From positions 10,294,479 to 10,358,478 of the forward strand of contig CM055741.1 of assembly GCA_029465975.1 (NCBI GenBank): a stretch of 64,000 nt of DNA, given 5' to 3'. Source of the DNA: Dallia pectoralis. Lineage: Eukaryota; Chordata; Actinopteri; Esociformes; Umbridae. Made by a program: the position numbers and the translations under genes. Shown here one piece after another: positions 1-11,848 of this stretch; the first letter of the stretch is position 1; each line of letters begins with the position of its first letter. The notes under the pieces were generated by a model. That model was given only the letters and a program-made list of their open reading frames with translations. It was not told where the DNA came from and did no database searches.

Positions 1-745
1 GTGTCTCTCTAGGTTTGTCCTTCTCTATAGTGTCTCTCTAGGTTTGTCCTTCTCTATAGTGTCTCTCTAGGTCGGTCCTTCTCTATAGTGTCTCTCTAGG
101 TTTGTCCTTCTCTATAGTGTCTCTCTAGGTCGGTCCTTCTCTATAGTGTCTCTCTAGGTTTGTCCTTCTCTATAGTGTCTCTCTAGGTCGGTCCTTCTCT
201 ATAGTGTCTCTCTAGGTCTGTCCTTTTCTATAGTGTCTCTCTAGGTCTGTCTTTCTCTATAGTGTGTCTCTAGTTCTGCTTGTCTCTATAGTGTCTCTAT
301 AGTGTCTCTCTAGGTTTGTCCTTCTCTATAGTGTCTCTCTAGGTTTGTCCTTCTCTATAGTGTCTCTCTAGGTCGGTCCTTCTCTATAGTGTCTCTCTAG
401 GTTTGTCCTTCTCTATAGTGTCTCTCTAGGTCGGTCCTTCTCTATAGTGTCTCTCTAGGTCGGTCCTTCTCTATAGTGTCTCTCTAGGTTTGTCCTTCTC
501 TATAGTGTCTCTCTAGGTCGGTCCTTCTCTATAGTGTCTCTCTAGGTTTGTCCTTCTCTATAGTGTCTCTCTAGGTCGGTCTGACTCTATAGTTTCTCTC
601 TAGTTCTGGTTGTCACTATAGTGTCTCTCTCGGTCTGTATGTCTCTATTGTGTCTCTATAGTATCTCTCTAGGTCTGTCTGTCTCTCTAGTTTTGTCTCT
701 CTCTCTAGTGTCTCTAGTTTTGTCTGTCTCTATTGTGTCTCTCTA
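1..745. repeat. 29-bp minisatellite array, TC-rich
   Basis: Tandem units of 29 bp, each starting GTGTCTCTCTAGGT and ending TTCTCTATA, run from the first base. Two main variants alternate, differing at TTTG versus TCGG after the AGG. From about 580 onward the units decay into irregular TCTCTAG-rich sequence and stop near 745. The array begins before the window, so its true length is unknown. No coding or regulatory role is visible. Confidence 0.95.
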
Positions 746-2030
746 GGGGGAGAGAGTTAGGGGAAGTAGGATGTATAGGCAGAACATGTAGGTGTACATC
801 TGTAAGGTGTCATGCAGTGACATGCTATTTGCAAGAGAAGCACGCGGTTTCATGCGTTTTTTATCGGTTCAGCAATTACGCCGGTCAACCGTATTCGAAG
901 GAGCCTTGAGAGGGATTCGTATAAATGCCGTTACTGCTAGGTGATTGTAATGAAATCCCACATGCTGGAGATAATGATAAAATCAATCATTTATATCACA
1001 CTGAATAAACGATTGTCTGTAATTATGTTTTGCCAGAGAGGGTTGATTAGAGACTCAGTATGATCCCTTGGCACTATATCACGAGCTGGTGTCGAGTTAC
1101 GTTTGAACGCAATATTGAAAAACCCAAAAAAGTGATTACATTTCTCAAGTCAAGGCCTTTTCTTTCCCAGATAATTCTGTTTCAGTGCCAAATGAACACA
1201 AATCCTAGTTTTGTCTTGTAGTCTTATCTCCGGGTGGGGGTTCTAATGACAGACTTGTAGACTGTGTGCGCTTGTTGTGGGTTGGCATCGTGGTTGGCAT
1301 TGTGGTTGGCATCGTGGTTGGCATCGTGGTTATCTCTACAAGAGTACATTTGATAGCGTGGATGAAGGAAGTCTTATGACTAAACAAAACATTTCTTATT
1401 ATTTTGCCTCAGAGTAGCTGAAACGAGAATGAAATGCAACCGAGTGAAGACGTGGTGCAGCCGTTCATGTGGGATCGTTGGTGCCAAATGTGGTGCTTCC
1501 AGTATCTTTAAAAAGAGATGTTCGCACACTACAGTCCTTAAGGTTTACAGTAAACGGTGTGATTAACAGAAAACTTTCAATGAGCAGCAGCGCTGTTGGT
1601 GAAAAACATGTATTACAAGATAGGTCAGAGGAAAATGTCCGGACGTCTTAAATCTGACTGAAAAGTACTAAGACAACTGGCCTTCACAACAGCAGTTCAC
1701 AGACCATAACAGCCGTAAGGTGGCCGGACATTGCTACGGCGAGACAACGCTACGGCGAGACAACGCTACAGCGAGACAACGCTACGGCGAGACAACGCTA
1801 TGGCGAGCAGGCTTCAGCAAAACGAGATGAAAACTGGAGAAATGTCACCTGGGAATTTTGCAAACCCGCCTGAATCCATGGATCTGCCTTGTGTCAATGG
1901 TTCAGGCTGGTGGTGTAATGGTGGGGAACTGTTTACCTGGCAGACATCAGAGATAACGTTTTTGTGCTGACAGAGCAGTAGGTCAGATTCAAACCCATTC
2001 TAACCCCGACCCCCCTTCCCTATCTAGTAG
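746..2030. other. Gene-free stretch with two short tandem repeats
   Basis: No gene is recognisable here. Two short arrays are visible: about four copies of a 12-bp unit (GTTGGCATCGTG) at 1281-1331, and four and a half copies of a 16-bp unit (GCTACGGCGAGACAAC) at 1733-1807. The small open frames covering them are translations of repeats and show no protein family. Confidence 0.7.
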
Positions 2031-2064
2031 AGGATGAAATGCCTCTACTAGATAGCTTTTTAAC

Positions 2065-2070
<6 letters not shown>

Positions 2071-2116
<46 letters not shown>

Positions 2117-2286
2117 GTGTGTGTTGTATTGTATTGCGTGGGTGTGTGAGAGACATTTGGCAGTCGCCTCAATAAGCTGACACATTCCCTCCTTCTGGCT
2201 AAACAGACGAAAGATATGGAACCTTCAATCCAGAGAACAGCATGGCCGTCTACAGACCAGGAGGAATGTGTGTGTTGTGTGTGTGT

Positions 2287-2317
<31 letters not shown>

Positions 2318-2319
2318 CA
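2071..2319. repeat. GT microsatellites (two tracts)
   Basis: Near-perfect GT runs lie at about 2071-2124 and 2258-2319, separated by unique sequence. They are ordinary dinucleotide microsatellites. Confidence 0.95.
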
Positions 2320-2809
2320 GTGCATGTCCGTGCATCAGAGTATCAATCCAGATGCTCATGTTAGTGGGTGACCTTAGAGCTGCCAATCAGACAGCCTGGT
2401 CCTAAGGCGGTAAACACTGACCAATACACACTAACAGAGACCGTACAGTCAGACGTTAGCTGCCGGGAGGGCAAACTTACTTCCACAGCGAACTCCTAAA
2501 AGAGGAAGGAACAAACACCAACCAGAGTTGTGTTCCTCATTCTCACATTTTCCACTGAGTTGTTTCATTGCAGATTTTAAATAGAAATGTAGCTGTTGAA
2601 CCGCACAACTGAGCCTCGCTGTAGCATAATAACGTGATTATAGTACGTGCAGCCTGAGAATTCAAGGCATCTACTCCAACATGCCTGATTCAAAACGCAA
2701 TATATAAGGGGTGCCGTGGCCCTGTTCTGCATGTACAGTGAAAAGCAAAGCTGGATGCATAAACAAACTCATGTACACAAGTCACACAACAAACGCAAAC
2801 AAATGTGCA

Positions 2810-2811
<2 letters not shown>

Positions 2812-2842
<31 letters not shown>
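2812..2842. repeat. CA microsatellite
   Basis: A run of about 15 CA dinucleotides. The unique sequence on either side (2320-2811 and 2843-3150) shows no recognisable gene. Confidence 0.95.
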
Positions 2843-3162
2843 GTTATCTAAAGTGGACCACTGTATATTAGAAAATGTAATTATATTATATACAAAATCC
2901 AAAACACATTTAGTGAATCATGGTACAGTATGAGACCTGAAATGAGAAATCCTAATCTGTATGACAAATAGAGTGAGGAGTAAGTGGGAGAACGAAATAA
3001 GGGAGGCAAAAGGAGAGATTAAGACAGAGGGAATAGCGAGGCGTTGGAAAACAAGTACTGCATCCGAAAAAATATGTAAATATAATGAACTAGCAAAAGT
3101 TGGAAAGAGTGAGGTAGGTGTTGATTTGCGTCTGCCTTGCTCACCACAGTCTGTGGAGTTTA

Positions 3163-3325
3163 AAGATGGCGGCCGTGTCCTTGGGTGTCAATGAGAGCAG
3201 CGTGCCACTTCTGGCAGCCATGTGGCGCTGCCTACAGTAACGCTGGCCAACCTGGTGACATGTGCTTCCAGCTGGGTGCCTGAGGACCTAGACCAGATGC
3301 TTTCTCAAAGGGAAGCCGCCATCTT
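3163..3325. promoter_or_regulatory. Pair of inverted YY1-like sites
   Basis: AAGATGGCGGC at 3163-3173 is an exact match to the YY1 core-promoter motif. Its exact reverse complement GCCGCCATCTT lies at 3315-3325, 142 bp further on. In vertebrates this motif usually sits just downstream of transcription starts of housekeeping genes. The ATG inside the first copy opens only a 24-codon frame, and no adjoining gene is recognised, so promoter function is inference only. Confidence 0.3.
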
Positions 3326-3473
3326 TCCACTCAACCTTGAAAACGCGCCCGTCGTCCAATCCACGTCTATCTCTCCGTCTAAAACCCTGTCATCTTTCCC
3401 GCCCTCCCGAGGACGTTCTCCAAGCTGAGAAGCGTTGACTGAAGTGAACATCGTATGAGAGTGATGTAACAGT

Positions 3474-3605
3474 GCCGTCTGATGGGACAGCAGCCACGTC
3501 CATACGCCGTCTGATGGGAGAGCAGCCACGTCCATACGCCGTCTGATGGGAGAGCAGCCACGTCCATACGCCGTCTGATGGGAGAGCAGCCACGTCCATA
3601 CGCCG
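3474..3605. repeat. 32-bp tandem repeat, 4 copies
   Basis: Four almost identical 32-bp units beginning GCCGTCTGATGGGA and ending CACGTCCATAC. Copy 1 differs from the others by one base (GGGACAG for GGGAGAG). The overlapping open frames on the minus strand are repeat translations. The flanking 3606-4400 has no recognisable gene. Confidence 0.95.
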
Positions 3606-4404
3606 TCGATAACAGAAAATCAACAGCCTCTGCAAAGAGAGGATCAAAGACTGACATAATCCAGCACTTGGTTTTGATATTAAGTGCGTAGTGTAAGTGT
3701 AAAAACCCGGATCCAGTATGTATCCAAAGGGGTCTGGAAATAGGATCGCCCCTATCCATTTTATCGTAATAATTGTGTATAAAGACAGAACTGATGCTAG
3801 GTCAACATTCCAAACATGGTTAATCAATTAACCAATTACATGGAGCTACAACAAGTTAGCTTTTCCATTGCTCACTCTCCCTCTTCAAATAAGTGATCAA
3901 ATTTGAAGTTGTAGTTCCACGTCGTAGCTGAAATAGAGGTGCCAACAGCCATGGAATAAGGGGGTTCACATAAGCACTAAGTGTTTTTCGCTGAGGCTAC
4001 CACGGTTGTTGAATAAATAATGAATATATACCATACCGATTTACTTGTGTGTGGCGTTGGAGAGGAGGAAGAGTTGTTTGGCATTAGGAAGTATCGGTCG
4101 GCTCTGTTGGCTTGAATCGTATTTCCAACACCTTTAAAAACCGGAACTTCACTTAGATGTTTCGGAGGCTATCGTCCGGTATGTCAAGCAGACGTCAAAA
4201 TAACAAGGTGACGCCGGTCAAGACAGCCGACGGAGTGCCGCGTAATTACCACACATCGCATGAAGGACACACCGTCATGGCTGTCACATATTTAAATGGT
4301 GATGCTCCCCACAATAGAACTGCTAGGACTGTAATGTTATATCACATCAGGATATGGTGAGGCTGCTTATTCACATGGTGATGCTTTATAGAACTGCCTA
4401 TGAA

Positions 4405-4557
4405 ATTCTCAAAGTCCTGGGGGTTTGGAGAACTTCCAGGCCAGGTTCTGAAGACCTGAAAAGAATTTTGGCACCGGTTCTGAAGACCTGGGGAAAAAAT
4501 TCTCAAAGTCCTGGCGGGTTGGAGAACTTCCAGGCCAGGTTCTGAAGACCTGAAAAG
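4405..4557. repeat. Direct duplication of about 58 bp
   Basis: Two copies of a segment starting ATTCTCAAAGTCCTGG lie at about 4405-4462 and 4499-4557, separated by a partial copy of the same motif (GGTTCTGAAGACCTG). It looks like a local tandem duplication. Confidence 0.85.
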
Positions 4558-4654
4558 GTTCTGAAAGCTAATTTTGTAGATGGCTCTGCCCAGCGTTCTC
4601 CCACAGGGGAGCCCTAGGTTGCATATGCCGTCACTTCAGCATTACAGATTGTTA

Positions 4655-4818
4655 TAAAATGCATGTATTTTATTTATTTATTTATTTTTTATTTATTTTT
4701 ATTCTGATAAAAGCATGTATTTTATCATTTTATTATTTTCCTCTGTAAAGCACATTGAATTGCTTCTATGTATGAATTGTGCTATATAAATAAACTTCCT
4801 CGCTTGCTTGCTTGCTAT
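4655..4818 (+). mobile_element. 3' tail of an L2/CR1-like LINE or dependent SINE
   Basis: The end of this segment reads TGTAAAGCACATTGAATTGC, then GTGCTATATAAATAAA and a short CTTG/CTTGC tandem tail. This arrangement is typical of the 3' ends of fish L2-type non-LTR elements and the SINEs that share their tails. The TATTTATT-rich sequence before it may be part of the same element. No reverse-transcriptase coding sequence is present, so this is only a tail. Family assignment is from memory of repeat ends. Confidence 0.5.
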
Positions 4819-4829
4819 GTTATATCACA

Positions 4830-5470
4830 TTACATCAAGATACGGTGAGGCTGGTCACCATGTAGGAATTTGAGTTTTCATCTTTTCGGAGTTCCCCTTA
4901 GAGATATCTAAGGCAATATAAAGGCCCGTAATGACTGTGTTTGTTGCCATTTCGAAGCTGCAATAATAATAATGACAACCAAACGACGAGTGGAAGCCAG
5001 GACAAAACATCGGCAAAAAACATAGTGAAGTGTCGTAGAATGTAATAAAGAACTTGCCCAATACAATAAAATGCTGTTGCTATTTCCCACCAGGGTTAAA
5101 GGCAATCATTACAGTGAAGTTAAACCCTTTGTGGATTAAAAAAACAAAACAAGGAACAATGGTTAAAACTACGGCAAGATGCTATATAACGATAAAGTCC
5201 TGTGAGGAAACAGGAAAGCCAATACACATAAGTAGATACACGTTTGTGGTATTTTGTTGTAAATATAATCTGGGTTGTGGTTCTCCGGTATAGAGGGGTG
5301 TTTGTGTTTTATGGCTCTGTCAACGGCTGACCGTGGATGGTGATTTAGAGCCACCTATTGGCTGGGTCCAGCACGTAGGTCTTCCTCCGCGGACCCCTTA
5401 GAACAGCCCTTCAGCCCCCCCCCCCAAAAAAATATGTTAAGGGCGCTTTAGGGCTGCTCTGGTGCATTGT
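4830..5470. other. Gene-free stretch before the 41-bp array
   Basis: No gene is recognised. Sequence near 5340-5470 is GC-rich and includes a poly-C tract (about 5417-5427) followed by poly-A, then runs into the 41-bp array. Confidence 0.55.
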
Positions 5471-6253
5471 CCTTTGGGGGACCGCGGGCCCGATGTAGCT
5501 GGCCCTAGACTCCTTTGGGGGACCGCGGGCCCGATGTAGCTGGCCCTAGACTCCTTTGGGGGACCGCGGGCCCGATGTAGCTGGCCCTAGACTCCTTTGG
5601 GGGACCGCGGGCCCGATGTAGCTGGCCCTAGACTCCTTTGGGGGACCGCGGGCCCGATGTAGCTGGCCCTAGACTCCTTTGGGGGACCGCGGGCCCGATG
5701 TAGCTGGCCCTAGACTCCTTTGGGGGACCGCGGGCCCGATGTAGCTGGCCCTAGACTCCTTTGGGGGACCGCGGGCCCGATGTAGCTGGCCCTAGACTCC
5801 TTTGGGGGACCGCGGGCCCGATGTAGCTGGCCCTAGACTCCTTTGGGGGACCGCGGGCCCGATGTAGCTGGCCCTAGACTCCTTTGGGGGACCGCGGGCC
5901 CGATGTAGCTGGCCCTAGACTCCTTTGGGGGACCGCGGGCCCGATGTAGCTGGCCCTAGACTCCTTTGGGGACCGCGGGCCCGATGTAGCTGGCCCTAGA
6001 CTCCTTTGGGGGACCGCGGGCCCGATGTAGCTGGCCCTAGACTCCTTTGGGGGACCGCGGGCCCGATGTAGCTGGCCCTAGACTCCTTTGGGGGACCGCG
6101 GGCCCGATGTAGCTGGCCCTAGACTCCTTTGGGGGACCGCGGGCCCGATGTAGCTGGCCCTAGACTCCTTTGGGGGACCGCGGGCCCGATGTAGCTGGCC
6201 CTAGACTCCTTTGGGGGACCGCGGGCCCGATGTAGCTGGCCCTAGACTCCTTT
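5471..6253. repeat. 41-bp GC-rich minisatellite, about 19 copies
   Basis: About 19 head-to-tail copies of a 41-bp unit containing GGGGGACCGCGGGCCCGATG and TAGCTGGCCCTAGACTCC. Copies are virtually identical; the main change seen is loss of one G in the copy near 5966. The core GACCGCGGGCCC is rich in CpG and SacII/ApaI-like palindromes. Such homogeneity implies very recent expansion or ongoing gene conversion, and the array may be collapsed or mis-sized in an assembly. Confidence 0.97.
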
Positions 6254-6464
6254 CCTCGCACCAGCCGACGTCAGGTGTGACCAGAACTAGCCGATCCCAT
6301 AGCAGGGCGCCTTCTAGGGAGTCCTCCTCCACTCTCTCGTAAACAGCCTCTTCATCAGTTGATGGGAGGGAGTCGGACCCCCAATCGCCAGGGGTACCGC
6401 CGCTCCCGCTTCTCCGTGGGTCAGGAGAACACATATGTAATATTTTAGTCGAAATATTAAACAA
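6201..6464 (-). other. Open minus-strand frame flanking the 41-bp array, unidentified
   Basis: An 87-codon minus-strand frame begins at 6464 and runs into the 41-bp array. The part outside the array (about 6254-6430) encodes an acidic peptide with motifs STDEEAVYERVEEDS and LLWDRLVLVTPDVGW. It looks more protein-like than the surrounding frames. I recognise no family. It could be a relic of a retroelement ORF or chance. The 41-bp unit is not a multiple of three, so the frame cannot continue through the array as a regular protein repeat. Confidence 0.25.
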
Positions 6465-7986
6465 ACACAGAACGGAAAAACATATAAACCCGAATGTGAA
6501 ATTAAAATGCGCAATAGCGACTAATGAATTACAAACAAACAGCTACCACACTCGCCTACTGACAAAATAATAAAGATTGAAGGCTTATTATTATTCGCGT
6601 TGGGATTAAAGTCTTCGTTTATTTCGCCTCATGGACCCAGAGAACTAGACTTGTGGGGCATACAGAACCGGTTGTCCCACAGTCAAACGCGCCTTGCTTG
6701 CGTTCTTCCCTCACCTCTTAATTGAAGAAAAGTGTGGCAGGAGGGGGAGAGGGGGGCCTAACCTTCCGACCAATCGCAGTGTAAAAAACTTAAAGCGAAA
6801 CGAAAGAAAGCTGGAAAATATGTTGTGTGCGATGTGGCACGACCCCCTCCCAAAACAAAACACATTTTCGCCCATCCACGACCAAATGGTGACCACCCAA
6901 GTGGGCGCATACATCAACCGTTACAGTATATCTTCCGGAAAGTTCCAAAAAGTCTAAAGACTAAAAATCCTCTGAGGAAGAAAAAGGGAAACCGATAGTT
7001 GTAGCAGCTATTTCGAACTCGCTGTTCGTCAGATAAAACAAAAGCCCAAGCGTAGCCGTGTCTCTTCGATTTCCACCAGGTTGCCGGCCAGCCTGTATAA
7101 ATCAATAGCACGGACGAGCAATTACGTCCCCATCCATCAGGCATCTCAGGCGGCCAAGGTTAACGATTCACTTACAAGCTGACGACACCCCCTGTGGTAT
7201 CGGTTTGAACGGTGTGCACTAATGTCCGTGCACTACAAGGGCACCATTTGGAACGTAGGAGACCGATGAGGCGTGCGGATCGGCGAGCACGGGCCGTGAT
7301 AGCAGCGGACGCGCTGTCAGGGATCTGTAATTGTCACCGCATATTGATGTGTGTCATTGAACGAACGGGGCGAGACGCAACGGTGTCTTTCACCATCACA
7401 CTTGTAGGTCCATGTGAAGTCAGCTCATTCGTGCGGCAGTATTCATTTGAATCTCCGGAGATAATCATTGCTAGCTAACTATTTATTTATTTCATCAAAA
7501 CACGTTTAAATCAATTAACCGCAACTGACAATGGATATATAAACCAAATTTAAAGATTTCTAACCATTTCGGTGTGGACATAATCAGAAAACATCATATC
7601 ACAAATCCTGCAGCAGACGGAAAAGTCGGATTTACTTTTACGTGTTTTTCGTGGTGGTGGAGCAAATGAACTTTTTAAGCATTCTAAGTTGTTAGTGTCT
7701 TGAAACCGCGAGAAAATTAAACGAAGACCTGGCATCTGTACTTAAAGCCATGAAGCCTGCAGTACAGTATGTTAATTATCGTCCCCGCGCCTCCTTTTCT
7801 TGTGTTTGAGTACACTCTAGGCCTCAAGCAGAGTCTGTTTCATCCAGCGTGCTCAAGCAGCGCCTGCACGATTAACACCACCCCCCCGTCCCCTTTCCCG
7901 TTCTGTAATTCTCGCTTTAAAATCGGAGCACAGAGTATCTGCAGTGGTCGTCATCCCTTGGTTCTCATTTACAGTGATAATATAAA
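6465..7986. other. Gene-free stretch
   Basis: No gene is recognised. A fragment near 7222-7255 (GTGCACTACAAGGGCACCAT) resembles the dispersed palindromic repeat seen elsewhere in the window. The remaining small frames show no family signature. Confidence 0.55.
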
Positions 7987-8042
7987 GAGAAAGAGAAGGG
8001 AAGAATGGAGAGAGTGAGAGAGAGAGAGTGAGAGAGAGAGCA
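7987..8042. repeat. GA-rich simple repeat
   Basis: An AGAG/GAGA-rich purine tract with minor interruptions. Confidence 0.85.
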
Positions 8043-8475
8043 CACAAGAGATGGTCACGAGAATGGAACAGTCTTATATGCATATAGGGGGAAGATAATT
8101 AACGGTGAATTCCAAAGCTGCTATCGAGCTCTCTTCAGACAGCGTCCAACACGGCGTTGGCTCAGGAATGGATTCCGTGAGCAACAAGATCCAACAAGGA
8201 GGAAAAGATCAATGCAAAATGATTGGGAGACTTTGACAAGGACAGGTGGTTAAGAAGACTACTTCAGTCTTGCCGTTGAATTGAACGTTGACCCGCCATC
8301 ATGCTAACTTCACTATACGTGTCCACGCTAATCGGTCAGCAGGCTAACTGGGTGGGTGGAACGTCAGCGTAGTCCACACAATTCTACTGGGAGTGTGTCT
8401 CGTAGGGCCCAGGGGGAAATGTGAGCTTGGTGTTGGCCACACGCATGGGGCTCAGAAGGAGTCACAAATGTTTGG

Positions 8476-8873
8476 TTGGGGAGGGGAGAACATGAGAGGG
8501 GAGAACATGGGAGGGGAGAACATGAGAGGGGAGAACATGAGAGGGGAGAACATGGGAGGGGAGAACATCAGAGGGGAGAACATGGGAGGGGAGAACATGA
8601 GAGGGGAGAACATGGGAGGGGAGAAGATGAGAGGGGAGAACATGAGAGGGGAGAACATGGGAGGGGAGAACATGAGAGGGGAGAACATGGGAGGGGAGAA
8701 CATGAGAGGGGAGAACATGGGAGGGGAGAACATGGGAGGGGAGAACATGGGAGGGGAGAACATAAGAGAGGGGAGAACATGGGAGGGGAGAACATGAGAG
8801 GGGAGAACCTGGGAGGGGAGAACCTGGGAGGGGAGAACATGGGAGGGGAGAACATGGGAGGGGAGAACATGGT
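8476..8873. repeat. 15-bp purine-rich minisatellite, about 26 copies
   Basis: Tandem 15-bp units alternate between AGAGGGGAGAACATG and GGAGGGGAGAACATG, with a few point variants (AAGATG, CATCAG, ACCTGG). The unit is a multiple of three, so long open frames exist on both strands across it. They are repeat translations, not genes. Strand asymmetry is extreme (purines on plus). The sequences either side (8043-8475, 8874-9600) carry no recognisable gene. Confidence 0.97.
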
Positions 8874-9606
8874 CTCAGACGGCTGTTACATCTCAAGCGT
8901 CTTGGTACAGTAAGAACCTGTCTGTCAATATGCCCTCAGAAGAGGGCTGACTCCATGAACAAACCACATGCTTGGTACAGGCGCATAAATTAGCATATCG
9001 TAGTTAGCAAATAGTTAAGTTTGATGTGCTTCTTAGGCTTTATTCATTTTTTTTATTCATTATTTATTTTTTGTGTTTGTTTCGCTAAAATATTAATCAA
9101 CGGCTGTCAGAACACTTAAACTGGCAAGCTGATTTAATCTGTCAAAGTGTTCTGTTGGTGCTTCAAAGCGGTTGTTGTTTATTAACGATATTAAAGATTT
9201 ATTGACGTTTACGCGCAGACTGCAGCGCTAGCCAATAGGAAGCGAGGTAACCAACGCGGACGTCGGCCCGATACGGAGGCTGTTTTAATCAGTCTGTCAG
9301 CACCTCACCTGTACAGCGACAGGGGGTCCCACTACATTTCTTGTCTGACCTCATTCTGTTAACCAGGCTTCTCAATTATTGGATCCCTTTTCCCTCGGAT
9401 TGTGCCGTTTCTCCCTGGATGCGGTTTTTATCTAGGGCAGACGTTCATCACAAGGAGAAACGTGCTCACGCATACACACATCCAGTAACATGCATATACA
9501 CACACACACACACACATTCACTATCTTTTCTTTTACCCGTTAATGTTCAATGTGCCAGCCGTTACCAACCAAAACTCATTTCAGTACCTACCCTGTCCCC
9601 ACTTTA

Positions 9607-9609
9607 AGT

Positions 9610-9661
<52 letters not shown>

Positions 9662-9845
9662 GAGTGTGCGTGTGTGTGTGGGCACGCACTCACCGAGCAG
9701 TATCCATTTAATTAAACAGGCTAATAAATCCTCTGTACCTCCTCTTACACTAATGAGGTTCTTCACACCTCCCTCTCTCTCTCTCCCCTCTCTCTCTCTC
9801 CCTCTCTCCGTTTCTCTCCATCTGTTTTTTCCACTCCCTCTCTTT
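9607..9845. repeat. GT tract and CT-rich tract
   Basis: GT repeats at about 9607-9682 with GC interruptions, then a CT-rich pyrimidine tract at about 9769-9845. A short CA run also lies at 9497-9518. No gene is recognised between 9846 and 10317. Confidence 0.9.
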
Positions 9846-10317
9846 CTCACCTCTGCATTGCTTCTCACTGGAGCCCGGGGATTCTGGGATTCCACTGTTG
9901 CCTCGCTATGGCAACCAAGTTTTCCCTCAGCAAACCTCTTTGTCAAGGCAGTTTGAGCCTGCTGGAACCAAAATACTGGTGGCTAGTGTCCTGGCACTCT
10001 AAAATGCACTGTGTCTAAGAACAGCTCTTGTTGTACAGTATATTGACCACATACGGCCAATCAGATTTCTGTTTATGATTAGTGTTTGTAACAGATCATC
10101 TAAACCCTATCCATGCGACACTCGGCAGGTCAGACTATGTAACCGATGACTGCTGTATCTAAGACAGGACATTACACAACCCTGACTTATTCAACACTGT
10201 CTCCGCACAAATATATACCCACCCTGACTTATTCAACACTGTCTCCGCACAGACACAGGCACAAATATAAACACAACTCTGAGCCACACACACACTTTAT
10301 AACTGTTGCTACCTGAC

Positions 10318-10612
10318 TTATACACAGACACTCACACGCACATCTACATCCTCACACAGACACACACATGCACACACACACACATATCTCTGTGTGTCTC
10401 TAAAGGTTGTGTTGGGCACACTCATACACACACATACACACACACACACACACACAAACACAAACACACACACACAGACACACACAGACACACAGAGAGA
10501 CACATCCTCACACAGACACACACAGACACACACATCCTCACACAGACACACACATCCTCACATAGACACACACACACAGACACATCCTCACACACACACA
10601 TCTCTGTATGTC
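10318..10612. repeat. CA / ACACAGACAC compound microsatellite
   Basis: A long imperfect CA array with repeated CATCCTCACACAGACACA motifs. All overlapping reading frames are low complexity (Thr-His or Val-Cys). Confidence 0.95.
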
Positions 10613-10876
10613 TCTATAGGTTCTGCTGAGCACAGCACGTCCTCGGCCATAGTGATGACATTTTGGAACATGCTACCATTCACATGAGTAGGTCAGCTGT
10701 AAATCAACCAGACACAATGTGGAGCCATCAATGACCTAGAAAATATAACACCAGTCTCTGTGTGTGTGTGATGGTGAATGTGTGTGTGTGGGAGGGGTTT
10801 ATGTATTCACTGTATTCGGGTATTCATCCAACTTCAGTCTAAAAAGATAGAGAGCAGCAGACACGATTGTATAGAC

Positions 10877-11848
10877 TTATTGAACACACTTTCCACATGA
10901 TTGTATGGAATACACTTTCCTTTTATTTGCATGGACTTGTATGGAAAACACTTACCATTTAATTGTATGGAACACACTTTCTATTTTATTGTATGGAATA
11001 CACTTTCCATATGATTTTATGGACTTGTATGGAAAACACTTTCCATTTAATTGCATGGACTTGTATTGAATACACTTTCCATATGATTGTATAGAATACA
11101 CTTTCCATATGATTGTATGGAATACACTTTCCATGTGATTGTATGGAAAACACTTACCATTTAATTGTATGGAATACACTTTCCATGTGATTGTATGGAA
11201 CACACTTTCCATATGATTGGTTGGAACACACTTTCCATATGATTGTATGGAATAAACATTCGATTTAATTTCATGGACTTGTATGGAATACACTTTCCAT
11301 ATGATTGTATGGACTTGTATAGAAAACACTTACCATTTAATTGTATGGAATACACTTTCCATTTAATTGCATGGACTTGTATGGAAAACACTTACCATTT
11401 GATTGTATGGAATACACTTTCCATATGATTGTATAGAATACACTTTCCATATAATTGTATAGACTTCTATAGAATACACTTTCCATATTATTGTATAGAC
11501 TTCTATGGGATACACTTTCCATATGATTGTATAGAATACACTTTCCATATAATTGTATAGACTTCTATAGAATACACTTTCCATATTATTGTATAGACTT
11601 CTATGGGATACACTTTCCATATTATTGTATAGACTTCTATGGGATACACTTTCCATATTATTGTATAGACTTCTATGGGATACACTTTCCATATAATTGT
11701 ATAGACTTCTATGGGATACACTTTCCATATTATTGTATAGACTTCTATGGGATACACTTTCCATATTATTGTATGGACTTCTATGGGATACACTTTCCAT
11801 ATTATTGTATAGACTTCTATGGGATACACTTTCCATATTATTGTATGG
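10877..11848. repeat. 26/36-bp minisatellite with palindromic core
   Basis: About one kilobase of tandem units built on TACACTTTCCATAT. The first half is mainly 26-bp units (GTATGGAATACACTTTCCAT, ATGATT). The second half is mainly 36-bp units with a 10-bp insert (AGACTTCTAT). ATGGAA and TTCCAT occur in the same unit, so each copy can form a small hairpin. Long open frames on both strands are repeat translations. Confidence 0.95.

Noticed and set aside
8393..8913. Several 100-145 codon frames on both strands (ENMGGENMRG-type and FSPPMFSPL-type)
   Set aside because: The 15-bp unit is divisible by three, so frames stay open in all registers. There are no gene signals.
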